From NCBI GenBank assembly GCA_051294375.1, contig CM119271.1, positions 16,064,770 to 16,128,769 on the forward strand: 64,000 nucleotides of DNA, given 5' to 3'. Each line of letters opens with the position of its first letter. The stretch's first letter is position 1. Made by a program: the position numbers and the translations under genes. This DNA comes from Paraspadella gotoi (lineage: Eukaryota > Chaetognatha). Below are positions 35,914 to 47,184 of this stretch, piece by piece. The notes under the pieces are model-generated. The model did not search any database. It was not told where the DNA came from and saw only the letters and a list, made by a program, of their open reading frames with translations.

Positions 35914-36514
35914 AAACGCGCAATGGGAAGACAGATGCAGACAGATGACAAAAGAGGAAGTGACATCCTCGATTAGTAAAGGAAAAAACTTTTTAGGAAA
36001 ACCTTTTTTTTTTTATTCATTTTTTTTTATCGCCACTGATTTTTTTTTTTTTTTAATGTAATTTCTTCTGCCGTTTAATTTGGCGTGTATTGTTTGATTC
36101 CATTGTTTGTGCAATCGCGCATCCTTTTCTCATCCGCACATCCGCGTTCCACGATGAATTGATGATGGTTCCTCCATCTTTTGACTCATTTTCCCCTTTC
36201 GTATATCAATTAATTTTTTTTTAGCAAAATTGAAAAGTTTATTTTTAGAAGCGAAAAAGAGTTGTTTGTTTCTCAGACTAGTTTACGGTAGCTGAAGTCT
36301 TTACCGTCGAGTTTATTTCATTTTCTCTTATTCTTATTTAACAGTCGCCGCGAGAAAGAAAGTTGGGGTTTATTCTTTAGTTCTTCCTTTATTCTCGTTT
36401 CGGCGGCGCCTCAAGTTGTAGAATCGTCAAATTTTTGCCTCGTTGATCGTAATAGATAGATATCAGTTTATTGACAATAAACGGAATTCGTTCGAGTTAC
36501 GTTTTGAATTAACA
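35914..36514 (+). other. CSTF3 3' UTR and C1D leader
   Basis: T-rich runs follow the stop codon. The clearest polyadenylation hexamer, AATAAA at 36476-36481, lies only 34 bases before the C1D start codon. No other gene seen. Confidence 0.5.
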
Positions 36515-36516
36515 AT

Positions 36517-36548
<32 letters not shown>

Positions 36549-37357
36549 GTCTGAACGAGATTCCAGAAGAAATTCAAGAAAGTCTCGAAAATTTCGATTC
36601 CGCGTTGGGAGAGATGGAGGACCTTCTCGGTAATTATTAATTATACTTTTTACAAATATAGACATAAGTTTAAATTAAAATAAATACCCAAAAAGAGATC
36701 GTTTGATATCGGATACAAATAATTTTTTTTCCCGGATTGTGGACGCAGGAGTCCAGTTCTCCGTCCCTCACAGCAAATTGGCCGAGAGACTGACCCCAAT
36801 GGAGCGCGCCAAGCTGGACCTGGCCAACGCTTACGCTCTTAACTCCATCTTCTTTCAATATCTCAACACCAGAGGAGTCTCCATCAAGGATCACCCTTTA
36901 AAGGTGGGCTTTTTTTTTTACGGATCTACATGATTTGAAATAATGATTTGAATTTTAATCGGTTATTCATAGTCTGAGTTGGCAAGAATCAAAATCTGCA
37001 TGGATCGAGTGAAGGAAGTCGAAGAGAAAAAGAAGGCGCCGCGACTTGACAAGGAGGCGGCCAAGCGGTTCGTCCGGAGTTCTTTGTGGCAGCAGGTAAG
37101 GGGTGGACCATGAGTGATTAATAAGTGATAAGACTAGAAATAATTGTTGTAAAATGGAGAATAAGAACTAATATCAACCTCCGAAACAAAAATAAAATGT
37201 TTGAAGTTCATTACCACAATACGTAAATGAGATTTAGAGACTCGATATCCTTCAAGATTATTTCGTGGTTTTTCAGGCTCAGTCCAAGTCGCACAAGACG
37301 GAGCGAGGTGTCGACGACGCTGACGAATCTTCTCCGGCTAAAAAGACTAAACTTTAA
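36515..37357 (+). CDS. C1D: Nuclear nucleic acid-binding protein C1D (exosome cofactor)
   Basis: Exons: 36515-36629, 36749-36903, 36973-37095, 37277-37357; 157 residues, close to the ~141 of vertebrate C1D. A poly-Ser run from a TCG microsatellite follows the start. The Sas10/C1D core reads EEIQESLENFDSALGEMEDL, then KLAERLTPMERAKLDLANAY and ALNSIFFQYLNTRGVSIKDH, then RIKICMDRVKEVEEKK and a C-terminal RFVRSSLW with a Lys/Ser-rich tail. C1D (yeast Rrp47/Lrp1) binds the exosome nuclease EXOSC10/Rrp6 and helps 3' processing of rRNA and snoRNA precursors in the nucleus. The start ATG has the context AACAATG. Confidence 0.95.
37213..37268 (+). repeat. Octamer-hairpin repeat, diverged copy
   Basis: TTACCACAATACGTAAATGA then GATTTAGAGACTCGATATC; it lies 56 bp before the last C1D exon (37277). 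Confidence 0.6.
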
Positions 37358-37725
37358 TTTGTCGCCGATTTTTGTTATTTTTATTTTAGATTCAGATGTT
37401 ACATTCATGTTATATTGTTGCTATTATTGTTACCCAATCGTGAAATTCGATTATCCGGCGTGGTTGACTTCGTTTTTTTGACTAATTATTTTGGCCGATA
37501 CATACATATTTGTTTTGTAATAATTATTTTTTGTTTAACACATAATTGAAACAATTGTATCGTTATTCATTAGGCTTTTCTGTCGTGTTCATTCCTTAAA
37601 AAAAGTTTTCGCGCCGAAATTCTTTAAATTTCTCACTTTTGTTGTCCTTTCACAGATATTTTCTCTTCGTGATTAATGTTGACTTTTCTTTCACATTTTG
37701 ACCGAATTTGATCGTGGATCTAAGG
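37358..37725 (+). other. C1D 3' UTR and PWWP-gene leader
   Basis: 368 bp of AT-rich sequence between same-strand genes; no coding exon or clear signal seen. Confidence 0.45.
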
Positions 37726-40700
37726 ATGGACGAGGAGAGGCCCGTCCTCGGCACGAGCCCCACTTCCTCCTTGAGCAACTCTACCAACATCTCTCGATCC
37801 CCGTCGGTAAGACTAAGTAAAACAGCGAGAGAAATTACGCATCACATCTACAAGCAATAAGATAAATTATATATTACAGTTTAAATTAATTTAGAACGAC
37901 TGTCCATTCAAGCAATGGCTGTGTTTTTAGTCGGAATCTGCGATAATCCACTTTGTCGGTGCGTCGGTCCCACCGATAAATGTTGTCGGTAAATCATTTA
38001 AATCATATCAGAACATCGAATTATGATAAATTATGCAAAAAAAAAAAAAAATTATGTTCGTCCGTCTGTCTCTGTCTGTCCCCCCTTAGCATTAAACTCC
38101 AATTACTCGTGATTGGGTGGATGGATTGGAATGAAATTTTGTGTGTGGGTAGGAAATTGTATGATTAAGCTGGATATAAAGTTTCGATGGAATCGTAAAA
38201 GTGGAAATGAGTTTAAAAGTAAAAAAACAAAAGTCACATTCACTTTTTAAATTATGCAAGTTGTAAAAATTATGATAAAGTTGAATAAATTATGCAAGTT
38301 GACCAAATTATGCAAGTTGACCAAATTATGCAAGTTGACCAAATTATGCAAGTTGACCAAATTATGCAAGTTGACCAAATTCTATCATGTTGTTCTTCCC
38401 ACCAACAAAGTGAGCATCTGCTCTGCAAACGCGACATCTCCCGAGAGAAAAACGAAGAGGAAACCTCCTCTTCCCCGCCTTCTCTTCCCCCTCCCGTACG
38501 CTACCTCAGTACGCCGACACGAGACAGAATCACTTCTTCTGTTCGCGCTTTTGCGCTCAGTCTCCCGGTTTTTTTACGAAAATATTTTTTGATTATTTTT
38601 GTTGAAATAATTTTGCATATTTTTTCGTTTCTCTTTTTTTGGAGTTCAGAATACAGATATTCTTCAACATGTGGCTTTTTGAAGTTCTCTCTTCACGGCC
38701 GCCATCTTTTTCGTCTTCGTTGTGCGTGGCTTCGGAGGGAAGAGCCTTGACTCGGCCCTTTCGCTTGCCCTCGACGCACCCTGCGCGCTGCGGAGGAAGA
38801 GCCGCGACTCGGCCCTTTCGCTTGCCCTCGACGCACCCTGCGCGGCTGCGGAGGGAAGAGCCGCGACTCGGCCCTTTCGCTTGCCCTCGACGCACCCTGC
38901 GCGGCTGCGGAGGGAAGAGCCGCGACTCGGCCCTCTCGTTTGCCCTCGGCGCTTAGTACGGCTGCAGGGGGGAAGAACCTTGTTTCGCCCCCTTGTTTGT
39001 CCAGTGCTCTCCGTTTTTTGGACTGAGGCGCGCGTTTTCAACTCGACTACCCTCATGTCTCTTCCGCCGCCGCCTTCGCCACCGCCTCCACCGCCGCCTC
39101 CACCGCTCCACCATCAGCCATTCGGCTTTTCTGGTCAGGCCGAAGTCATGCCCCTTCAGATGGAGGCAGTTCTGCTCCAAATTAGCAACGCTCTTTCTAG
39201 CGTTCGTCGCGAATTTAAGGAGTTTCGCCGCTCGTCTCGTTCCGGTTGGAGAGTCTTCGGCGGTGAGTTCTTTCTTTTCGTTTTGTTTTTTCGCCTTTTT
39301 TTGGCGTACATTCGGCGTACAGAGGGGTTTTCCTCCTGTGCCCACCTAACTCGACTTTGTTTTTTTTGTCGGGCCTTCGCCTGGTCTTGTTACTGGCTCA
39401 CTTTGTTGGTGGGGAAGAACAGCATGATAGAATTTATGGTTCCAAATGGAACCGGGATTCTTCATGGTTCTTCCCCACCAACAACCACCACCGTCCACCC
39501 CTGGCACCACCGGTGGTGGAGGGCGGCTCAGGCTCGCTTGTCTTGTTTAGTGGGTTTTTTGGGGTTCTTTTTTTGAGACTGTCATTTTTCAATGATTTCT
39601 CTTTTTTTCCATGTACGTTTTCTTCATGGTTCTTGGACGCTCTGTTCGCCATTTCGCCGTTCTTTCGTCGGTCTTCGTTTGTTCGCCAGCGACTTGGAGT
39701 CTTCGCGTTCTTTGGCGGCTCTTTCGGCGGCGGATCGGCCTTCACGCTCCGAGCGGGTGACTGCATCACGCCTTCCTCGTCGAGCCCCTTCTGCGCAAGT
39801 CGACGACGACGCCTCCGTTTCCGGATCAGAGGAGGTTTCTCCTCTGAAGAGTCTGCTGCGGGGTTTGACAACTTCTTGTCTCGTCGTGCTTCTGTACAGC
39901 CTTCGGAGTGGGTCCTACAGCAGTGGAGGGATTTGCGCAGAGTTGGCCAGGACGACATTCTTTTACCGTTGTGGGACGTGCTTTCCGCCAATACGCGTTT
40001 CCGGCGCTGGTCGGATGTCTCTTCGCCGGCGGATTTTCGTCCTCCTGCTCAAGAGAGTTGCCTTGCCGCTCAGTTCGACGCCGTTCGGAAGGACTCCAAG
40101 ACGACGCGCGCTTTCAAGGCTTTTGAGCGCATCATGAGGGACGCCGGAGCGTCCGCTCATGCTGTCCTTTCTGTCGCTGACGCTCTCCGCCTCATGGTTG
40201 AGGCCTACGCTCGGAGGGCCCGGTGCAGTGGACGCAGGCCACCTTGACGATCTTGCCAAGCCCCTTGGAGACGCCTCGTCGGGTTTGGCGGCGATTTTTG
40301 GTTCGGCCCTCTCCGAGTCTCGGCGCTTAGTTGTCGACGCTGCCCCTTCGGATCTCAAGACAGTTCTGTCCAGTTCTCCGCCCTCCACGTCGTTCTTTTT
40401 CGGAGACCGCTCCACAGACGTCACTCAAGCGTTCCATTCTTCGCTTCTCCGCTCCGGGGCGCCACACAATTGCGCCTGTTCTGCTAGCCGCAAGCGTGGC
40501 GTGGCAGTCCGCGTAGTTCCGCTCGCCGTCCCTACCGGCCTCACAAGTCTTCGCGCCTCCCAAGCGTAGGGCGGGCTCCAGGGACGTCTAAGGACGCCGA
40601 CTGATCGCCCGACAGCTCTTTCGGCCATTGCCTCGTCCGGCCGTCAAGTTTCTCCAGGCCCGGCTTTCGTCCATGGACTGGTTCTTTGCGTTTCTCATCC

Positions 40701-42344
40701 CCCCTTCTACGACGTCCGGTCAAGTGGGCGTAGCACGTCACCGGAAGTCTTTGCGGGATTCCCCCCTCTTGGTTTGCTTGGTTACGAGTGATTCTGTCTC
40801 GTGTCGGCGTACTGAGGTAGCGTACGGGAGGGGAAGAGAAGGCGGGGAAGAGGAGGTTTCCTCTTCGTTTTTCTCTCGGGAGATGTCGCGTTTGCAGAGC
40901 AGATGCTCACTTTGTTGGTGGGGAAGAACCATGAAGAATCCCGGTTCCATTTGGAACCATAAATTATGCAAGTTGACCAAATTATGTCAGTTGACCAAAT
41001 TATGTCAGTTGACCAAATTATGTCAGTTGACCAAATTATGTCAGTTGACCCAATTATGTCAGTTGACCCAAATTATGTCAGTTGACCAATTATGTCAGTT
41101 GACCAAATTATGTCAGTTGACCAAATTATGTCAGTTGACCAAATTATGTCAGTTGACCAAATTATGTCAGTTGACCAAATTATTAGTTGGTTTTGGTGCA
41201 GCTACTGGTTCATTGATAGATTAATTTATTTATAGATTTTTTCATAGTTTTATTAAGAAGTATGTTATGATTTGTTATGTTATGATTTTTTTAATCTGTT
41301 AAGATCATAAATTGAAAGTCAGAAAATATTACCGTGATTTATCATCGGATTAGCTGATTACCACTAAATTATCGACATTGTTTGCTCAAACTTTTTTTTA
41401 ATAATTAATAAAATGTTATGTACTAATTCATAAGTAACTAAAAAATATAACGTTCAAGGATCAGATGCCAAAATCATAGCTTTTGTAAAGCTTTAAAAAA
41501 AACGTTTTTTGCTTAAACTTGATGATTTTTGATGATTAGTTTTTCTATATCATCTCAAGACATTACCTCTTGTAGTCTTTAAGATTAAGCAAAAATACTT
41601 TCATTCGTAAATCAACAATACTACTATAAATATCTTAATATTTTTAGCTACACTTACTCTTGAGCTATAGCTTGCCCAATAAAAAAAACCTTTGAAAAAT
41701 AAATAAAAAAGATAAAAGAAATAATCTAAACGCCTTCATTATGCAAATGAGATTGAGAAAGTCATTCTTTCTCATTTCTCTACTTTTCCCATTCCTCAGC
41801 CCGACTCGCCCGGTTCTCCGTCCGTTTCTGCTGTCGTTTGGGCCAAGATGAAAGGATTCCCCGCTTGGCCCGCGCGAGTCGTCGACCCCAACGACGACCA
41901 ACTGACGCCCAGCGTGAGACGCGAGGCCGTCCGCGCTCCGACCAACGCCAAATTCGTTCGGTTTTACGGGACGCACGACTATTCTTGGGTCCAGGTTTGT
42001 TATTGTAGCTGGGAATTTGATCCGCGCTGGTAGGATTTGAATCTTGGTTAATCGGGGTTTGTCACAAAACATTTTAGCGAATTGGTACAACTAATAAAAC
42101 GTATTACAAAGTGTTTAGGTGACTTTAGGTTTCGGGAAGGGTTTGGGGAAAGAATGTTTATTGTACATGCATAGTTTGGTCCAAGCAGTTCCGGTTCGAT
42201 TTCGGTTTTAACTCTTTTATTTGCGCTGATAAAAAAATTTAGGGGAAAAACCGAACGACCCTCATGTTTGGATCTCGTTGTATTTAGCGTTTTAATTACC
42301 AAACAATCGAAAAATATGTAAATTTTAGTAAAAAAAATTTATTA

Positions 42345-42392
<48 letters not shown>

Positions 42393-44999
42393 AATATTGA
42401 GATTATCATTATATGTAATTCAGATATCGGAGATCCTCTGGCCTTTCGAGAATCATTCCCATCTCGAAGAGGCAGCGAAGAAGAAAGGAAGGAAGCAGCT
42501 ACTCAAAGCCGTCTTGGAGGCCAAAGCTGACGGCCAATCCCACTCGCTCAACAACAACAACAACGACGACGAAGAATCGAACCACGACCACCACAACAAC
42601 AACAACAACGATCGCCACGCTCGTTTCCAAGGCAACGGAGACATTAAGATCGAGACGGGCGACGACGAATCGGATGTCAAACCGGATGTAAACTCTAGAG
42701 TCAAATTGGAATCGACGTCGTCGTCGTCGTCTTCAAAAAAGAAAAATAAATCTTCCTCCTCCCACACGCATCGCCTGTCCTCCTCCTCTTCCGTCATCTC
42801 TCCTCTCCCTCTTCTCCCATCGACACTGACCTTTGACCTCGACAAAGTCATCCGCGGCGGCGCAAACGATAAGCGGCGCTCCGACGCCGTCGACGGAGTC
42901 GCGGCGCCCAAAAAGCCTAAAACGAACGAATCTCCTTCGATCAAAGTCGAAATCAAAGCGGAACCCTTTTTCGACGGCGGATTTTCGCCGCCGACGCCGC
43001 CGGAAGCCAATCCCGCTCCTCCGGCGCCGTCGCCGAGAAAAAATAGACGAGACTCGTTGGGTGCGTCGCCGTCGCCGACGAAGCGGGACGGGAAGAAGAG
43101 GGCGTCGTCGTCGTCGTCGTCATCGTCGTCGGCGTATTCACCTCCTTTCGGAAAACCTTATCCCAACCAACGAACCTCGATTCAATATCACGAGTATTTC
43201 CAAGAATGGACGGTGGAGGATTACATCAATGTGACCAAATACTTCACTAAACCTGGAACCTTCATCGCTGGTGAGGAGGCAAAGGGAGGATGTGGTAGAG
43301 GCTCTTCCAATTTCCAACAATTATCTGAAATTATATTAAATTATATTAAATCTGAAATTACCATCTGGCGAACGAGCAATCGCGCTTCTTGCTTAAATTA
43401 GTAAAAAAGTTGCACTTTTATGAGTTATTTCTTTAAAAATTCATAGATTTTCTGAATGTATGTGCATCTCTCTATGATTGATGAATGAATGAATGAATGA
43501 ATGAATGAATGACCATGTAAATTAAATGAAACTGTTCTGTCGGTGAATATCTTCTTAAATGATCTCATGATTTCTTCCCCTAAATAATCTTTCCGACGAA
43601 CGACAAATTTTCCTGTTGCTCGATGAATGTTTCCCTCGCTCGATGATGAACCTCCATTTAATGAATGAACGAATCCCGAGTGAATAAGACTATGAATGTT
43701 CCCCATTCAGGTCAGGACTTCACCGTCGACGGCGACACGTGGCGTCTTCGTCTCTACCCTTGCGGCGACACGGGAGGCAAAGGCAATGAGAAATTCGTCG
43801 GCGTCTACGCTGAACTTTTGGAACGCGGGATTTCGGCTCCCTCGCCCGATGTCAAGGCCGTTCTGAAGTGAGTAGTTGTGGGGGATTGTTGAATGTTGCT
43901 TGTTTTTGGTTGTACCTCATTGTAAATGGTCAATGACAGTACTGTTTTAAATTGCAAAAAAAACAAAACAACTGAATAGTGTGCCAAGATAATCCCTATG
44001 CATCAATTGGTTAAAATGTGTGAATTTTCATTCCAGGTTCTCGATTCTGGACAAAGACAAGAGAAAGATCTGGGGCGAAGAGATGGCGGCCTACACGGCT
44101 CAATCTCTTCTCTTCTCGATGGAAAAAGAAAAGAAAAGAAACGTGTTGGGTTATTCGCAGTTCGTCAGTCGAGACACTCTCTTTAAACACAAGGACCTCT
44201 TCCTTCCGGGAGGAAGTCTCACGCTTGGTGAGGGATATCCAGTTTTCTAACATTAATATTTACTTCACTATATTATTATTAATATTTGTTTATTTTAGTA
44301 CTTATTGATAAATATAGTATTAATTTTTCCCATTGAAGGCGCGACCATTATCGTCCTCGGCGACATAAAGACTCGAGTCCTGACTCGCGCTCCTCCTTAC
44401 ACCAACGCCACCGTCGCCGCCCGCGACTTCGCCAGCCTCATCGACGATCCTATCTTCTCGGACTTCACCATCACTGTAGAGGTATTTAGTTTAATGCTCT
44501 AATTTCAATACTGTATAACCTAAATTAATACTGAAATGGATCGTTTTTTAAGGGAAAAAGCATCCGGGTTCACAAAGCCATTCTCGCCGCTCGCTCATCC
44601 GTCTTCAGGTTTCTTAAAAAGAATTAACATCAAATCAAATATTAATAATTGACTCTTAAATTGACATTATTTTCCAGGGACCTCTTCCTCCGCCAAAAGG
44701 ACATCCACGCCTTCGACAACATCGACGTCACCGACGTCTCCTTCCCCGTCTTCCGCGACCTCCTCCTCTTCATCTACTCGGGCTACTCCGCCATCCTCAA
44801 GGACAAACCCTTCGATCTTCCCGCCGATGTGGCCGCCGTCTACGAAGACGAGACCGACGCCGTTCGTCTCGATTTCCTCCGCGATTTGGCCGACGCGGCC
44901 GACAAGTACAAGCTCGTCGAACTCAAGGCCAAAGCGCGTCAATGTTTGGACAAGTTGTCGCCCTTCGTCGCCGAGGATTCCCTGGCCGAAGAATCGTGA
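37726..44999 (+). CDS. PWWP-MATH-BTB protein (SPOP-like adaptor with chromatin reader)
   Basis: Exons: 37726-37806, 41800-41994, 42424-43270, 43711-43867, 44037-44227, 44339-44481, 44553-44608, 44678-44999; 663 residues, all phases consistent. Residues ~38-120 form a PWWP domain (VWAKMKGFPAWPARV, FVRFYGTHDYSWV, ISEILWPF); the Trp/Phe cage for methylated H3K36 looks complete. Residues ~120-340 are disordered, with Asn/His, Ser and Lys-rich nuclear-signal-like tracts. A MATH domain follows (EWTVEDYINVTKYF, WRLRLYPCGDTGGKGNEKFV, VYAELLERG). The end is a BTB domain (FSDFTITVEGKSIRVHKAIL, FRDLLLFIYSG) plus an AADKYKLVELKAKA helix. MATH-BTB proteins such as SPOP bring substrates to Cullin-3. The inferred role is a Cullin-3 adaptor placed on H3K36-methylated chromatin. 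Exon 3 alone encodes the PWWP end and the MATH start, so a mistaken gene merge is unlikely. Confidence 0.9.
38285..38380 (+). repeat. 18-bp minisatellite, left part
   Basis: About five units of AAATTATGCAAGTTGACC. The same array resumes at 40961 beyond the inserted element. Confidence 0.9.
38730..38950 (+). repeat. ~58-bp GC-rich minisatellite in the element
   Basis: Four imperfect units containing GGCCCTTTCGCTTGCCCTCG and ACGCACCCTGCGCGGCTGCG. They lie inside the DIRS-like element, after the left terminal repeat. Confidence 0.85.
39055..40570 (+). pseudogene. Broken gag-like frame of the DIRS-like element
   Basis: A Pro-rich start (39055) leads to LLQISNALSSVRREFKEFRR. After a possible intron (donor near 39261) or the complementary segment, the frame resumes around 39690 with SDLESSRSLAALSAADRPSR, then in another frame with WVLQQWRDLRRVGQDDILLP and VLSVADALRLMVEAYARRA, then in a third with LDDLAKPLGDASSGLAAIFG. 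At least two frame changes are needed, so it looks non-functional. The gag assignment rests on position and low-complexity style, not on a recognised domain. Confidence 0.4.
39396..39484. repeat. Internal complementary region of the element
   Basis: 39396-39435 is the complement of the left border (CTTTGTTGGTGGGGAAGAAC plus AGCATGATAGAATTT). 39436-39484 is the complement of the right border (ATGGTTCCAAATGGAACCGG then GATTCTTCATGG). The two meet as in a circle junction. Confidence 0.8.
40961..41190 (+). repeat. 18-bp minisatellite, right part
   Basis: About 13 units, mostly AAATTATGTCAGTTGACC. The first unit matches the left-side form (GCAAG instead of GTCAG). Confidence 0.9.
41737..41777 (+). 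repeat. Octamer-hairpin repeat, copy at PWWP exon
   Basis: CATTATGCAAATGAGATTGA followed by a hairpin GAGAAAG...CTTTCTC. The octamer is 59 bp before exon 2 (41800). Confidence 0.65.
42343..42391 (+). repeat. (ATT)n microsatellite
   Basis: About 16 ATT units in intron 2 of the PWWP-MATH-BTB gene, 33 bp before the acceptor. Confidence 0.9.
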
Positions 45000-45537
45000 A
45001 CCGATTGACGGGGGCGGGGACGCGAGACGGAAGCCTCGTTTTATCGCCTATTTTCTTTGCAAGACGTAGTTTTATATTCTTTCCGCCCCGATTCTAAATT
45101 TGACCTTTGACATGGAACTTTTATTGTTAAGGATGGTGGATAGTTTTTCTGCCTAAACTAACTTATATGTAATCCTTTATTCTTGATTCCTGAAATATTG
45201 TCAAAATGATGGGGAGAAAATGGGGAATTTTTGAACAATGGACTTCATTTTCGTTATTTTAATTATGAATTTTTCTTGAACTACTTGATATGAATCTCCT
45301 TCTTCGCCGCCAATCCTCCCCCCTCTCCAATTTTCGCACAACTAGTGGCATTTGTTTTCATTTTTTCTTTTCCACCTCGACGTGATATTTATTTTTTGAA
45401 ATGTTTCATTTTTTTGTATTGAAGAATTTGAATGATTCTTTGAGCAATATTAATATATGCCGATTCTTTGTTTTTTTTTGTTCTCTCAGAGATTAAAAAA
45501 AAGGCTTCCGCTTTTTAATAATAAATAAACAAAAAGG
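45000..45537 (+). other. PWWP-gene 3' UTR and ATP synthase leader
   Basis: AT-rich. Two overlapping AATAAA hexamers (45520-45529) lie 9-13 bases before the next start codon. No gene seen. Confidence 0.5.
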
Positions 45538-46945
45538 ATGGCGCTTCGATTGAGCGGCGGATTGGCGGCGCGTCTTGTCGCCAGATCGGCAAATGCGGCG
45601 CCAATGCTGAGCCGACGACGATACAGCGAAATGCCCCTCGTCTTTTCCACACCCAACGAGTCAGTTAATCTTGTCGTTGTTTTGTATGACGCCGATACTG
45701 TTTGTTATTATTATTCGTCTTTTTTTGTTGATTAATAGCTTGTTAAATTAGACAATTAATACTTTAAAATCCTTTTTTTTGTGTGTGTTCAGAGTTTTCT
45801 ACAACAACGATTCAGTGAAGCAAATCGACGTTCCTTCCTTCAGCGGAGCCTTCGGGATTCTTCCCAATCACGTCCCCACCATGGCCGCCCTCAAACCCGG
45901 CGTGGTTAGTTAATCTCTTTAGTCTGATGAATATCTGTAATAAGACTGATTATTGGTATTGGAAGAATGAATTCTAATAGACGCCTTATCTGCCGTGACT
46001 CTTTCTCTCTCTTTCTCTTCTTCCTTTTACATTGTCTTGCTCTCCCCAACTCTCCCCCTCCCCCCCTTTCCACTACGCCAGGTCTCCGTCTCCGAAGAGA
46101 ACGGCAACACCGTCAAGTACTTCGTCTCCAGCGGAACTGTGACGGTCAACGCGGACGCGTCGGTGCAGCTTCTCGCCGAGGAGGCCTGTCTTCTTTCTGA
46201 CATCGACGTAAGTGAAGGAGGAGAAAGAGGAGGAGGAGGTTTATGAAATGATTGAGTCATCGTTATCGTGTCTATGACTTGATTCGATATTCAATCTCAA
46301 ATTTCGTTGCTTCTCAATTTCTATTCCGCCCACAGCTAACGGACAGAGTGATAGACTTTTTTAAATCTTCGCGTTTGCTTGGTTGTCTCTCAGCTTTTCT
46401 TCACATCTTCTTTGTTTAATTCAATTGTATTTTGGTCTTTTTTGGCCTCTTCCCATTGGCCTCTTCCTCTCGGCCTCTTCCTCTCGGATTAAATCGCGAC
46501 GAAAACTCGAATCTGGTTTTTCTCGATTTTCTTCTTTTATTTTTCTTCGTCCCGACGAATAACGAAATCTAAAGTCCGGATAACAACAACAAAAATAACA
46601 ACTCGAATCTCAGTTCGATCAAAAATTGATTCGTCAGCGTTTTTTTATTTTTTGTTCCTTCTTTCATTTTCCTGGTTTAATCCCAAAAAATGGTTTTGTT
46701 GCAAGATTTGAATAATTTATATCAAATTTATCAACGTCCCATATTTTAAAAAACCGGTCATTTATGATTTTAATGTATTGTATTGTAAATAAATAGTAGA
46801 TATTTATTACTTTTAGGCGAACTTGGCCCGCGACGCCCTCAACGCGGCCAACTCTTCTCTCTCCTCCGCCAAAGACGAAGTGGAGAAGGCGGAGGCCTCC
46901 ATCGCCGTCGAGGCCGCCGAGGCCATCGTCAAGGGCATTTCTTAG
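45538..46945 (+). CDS. ATP5F1D: Mitochondrial ATP synthase delta subunit
   Basis: Exons: 45538-45659, 45793-45904, 46082-46207, 46817-46945; 162 residues, close to the ~168 of the human precursor. The N-terminus is an Arg/Ala-rich mitochondrial presequence (MALRLSGGLAARLVARSANA). The beta-sandwich domain has IDVPSFSGAFGILPNHVPTM and ALKPGV, then KYFVSSGTVTVNADASVQLL. A C-terminal helical hairpin follows (ARDALNAANSSLSSAKDEVE). This subunit (bacterial epsilon) sits in the central stalk of F1Fo and couples rotation to catalysis in the mitochondrial matrix. All phases agree. Confidence 0.96.
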
Positions 46946-47184
46946 AAATGGGCGAGAGACAGAGAGCGAGACGCCAGTCTTGGAAGAGACTCCGGGAGAG
47001 ACTGATAGCGAGAGGACGTCGCCGTTTGACTTCTCTTCATTTTTGACTTTTCTCTTTTCTCTGAAAATCATGAAAAAATGAAAATGAATCGATTTTTTTT
47101 TTTGACGGTTTATTTAAACTCAGATGATTTAAAATTATTGCTCTTTACCGCCAACTGAAATAAATAAAAGAATAGCAAAAAACT

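Larger units (their letters stand above)
38377..40965 (+). mobile_element. DIRS-like element, short and degraded (~2.6 kb)
   Basis: Inverted terminal repeats of ~143 bp lie at 38392-38534 and 40788-40929 (TGAGCATCTGCTCTGCAAAC and its complement), about 98% alike. A central segment, 39396-39484, is complementary to the left end and right end joined through AAATT, as in the internal complementary region of DIRS retroelements. Both outer borders are AAATT inside an 18-bp minisatellite, with no longer target duplication. GC-rich interior with a gag-like frame, but no reverse transcriptase, RNase H or tyrosine recombinase is visible. It lies in intron 1 of the PWWP-MATH-BTB gene. Confidence 0.65.

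Noticed and set aside
38285-41190. CRISPR-like regularly spaced repeat
   Set aside because: Units are directly abutting 18-mers without spacers in a eukaryotic intron; it is a minisatellite.
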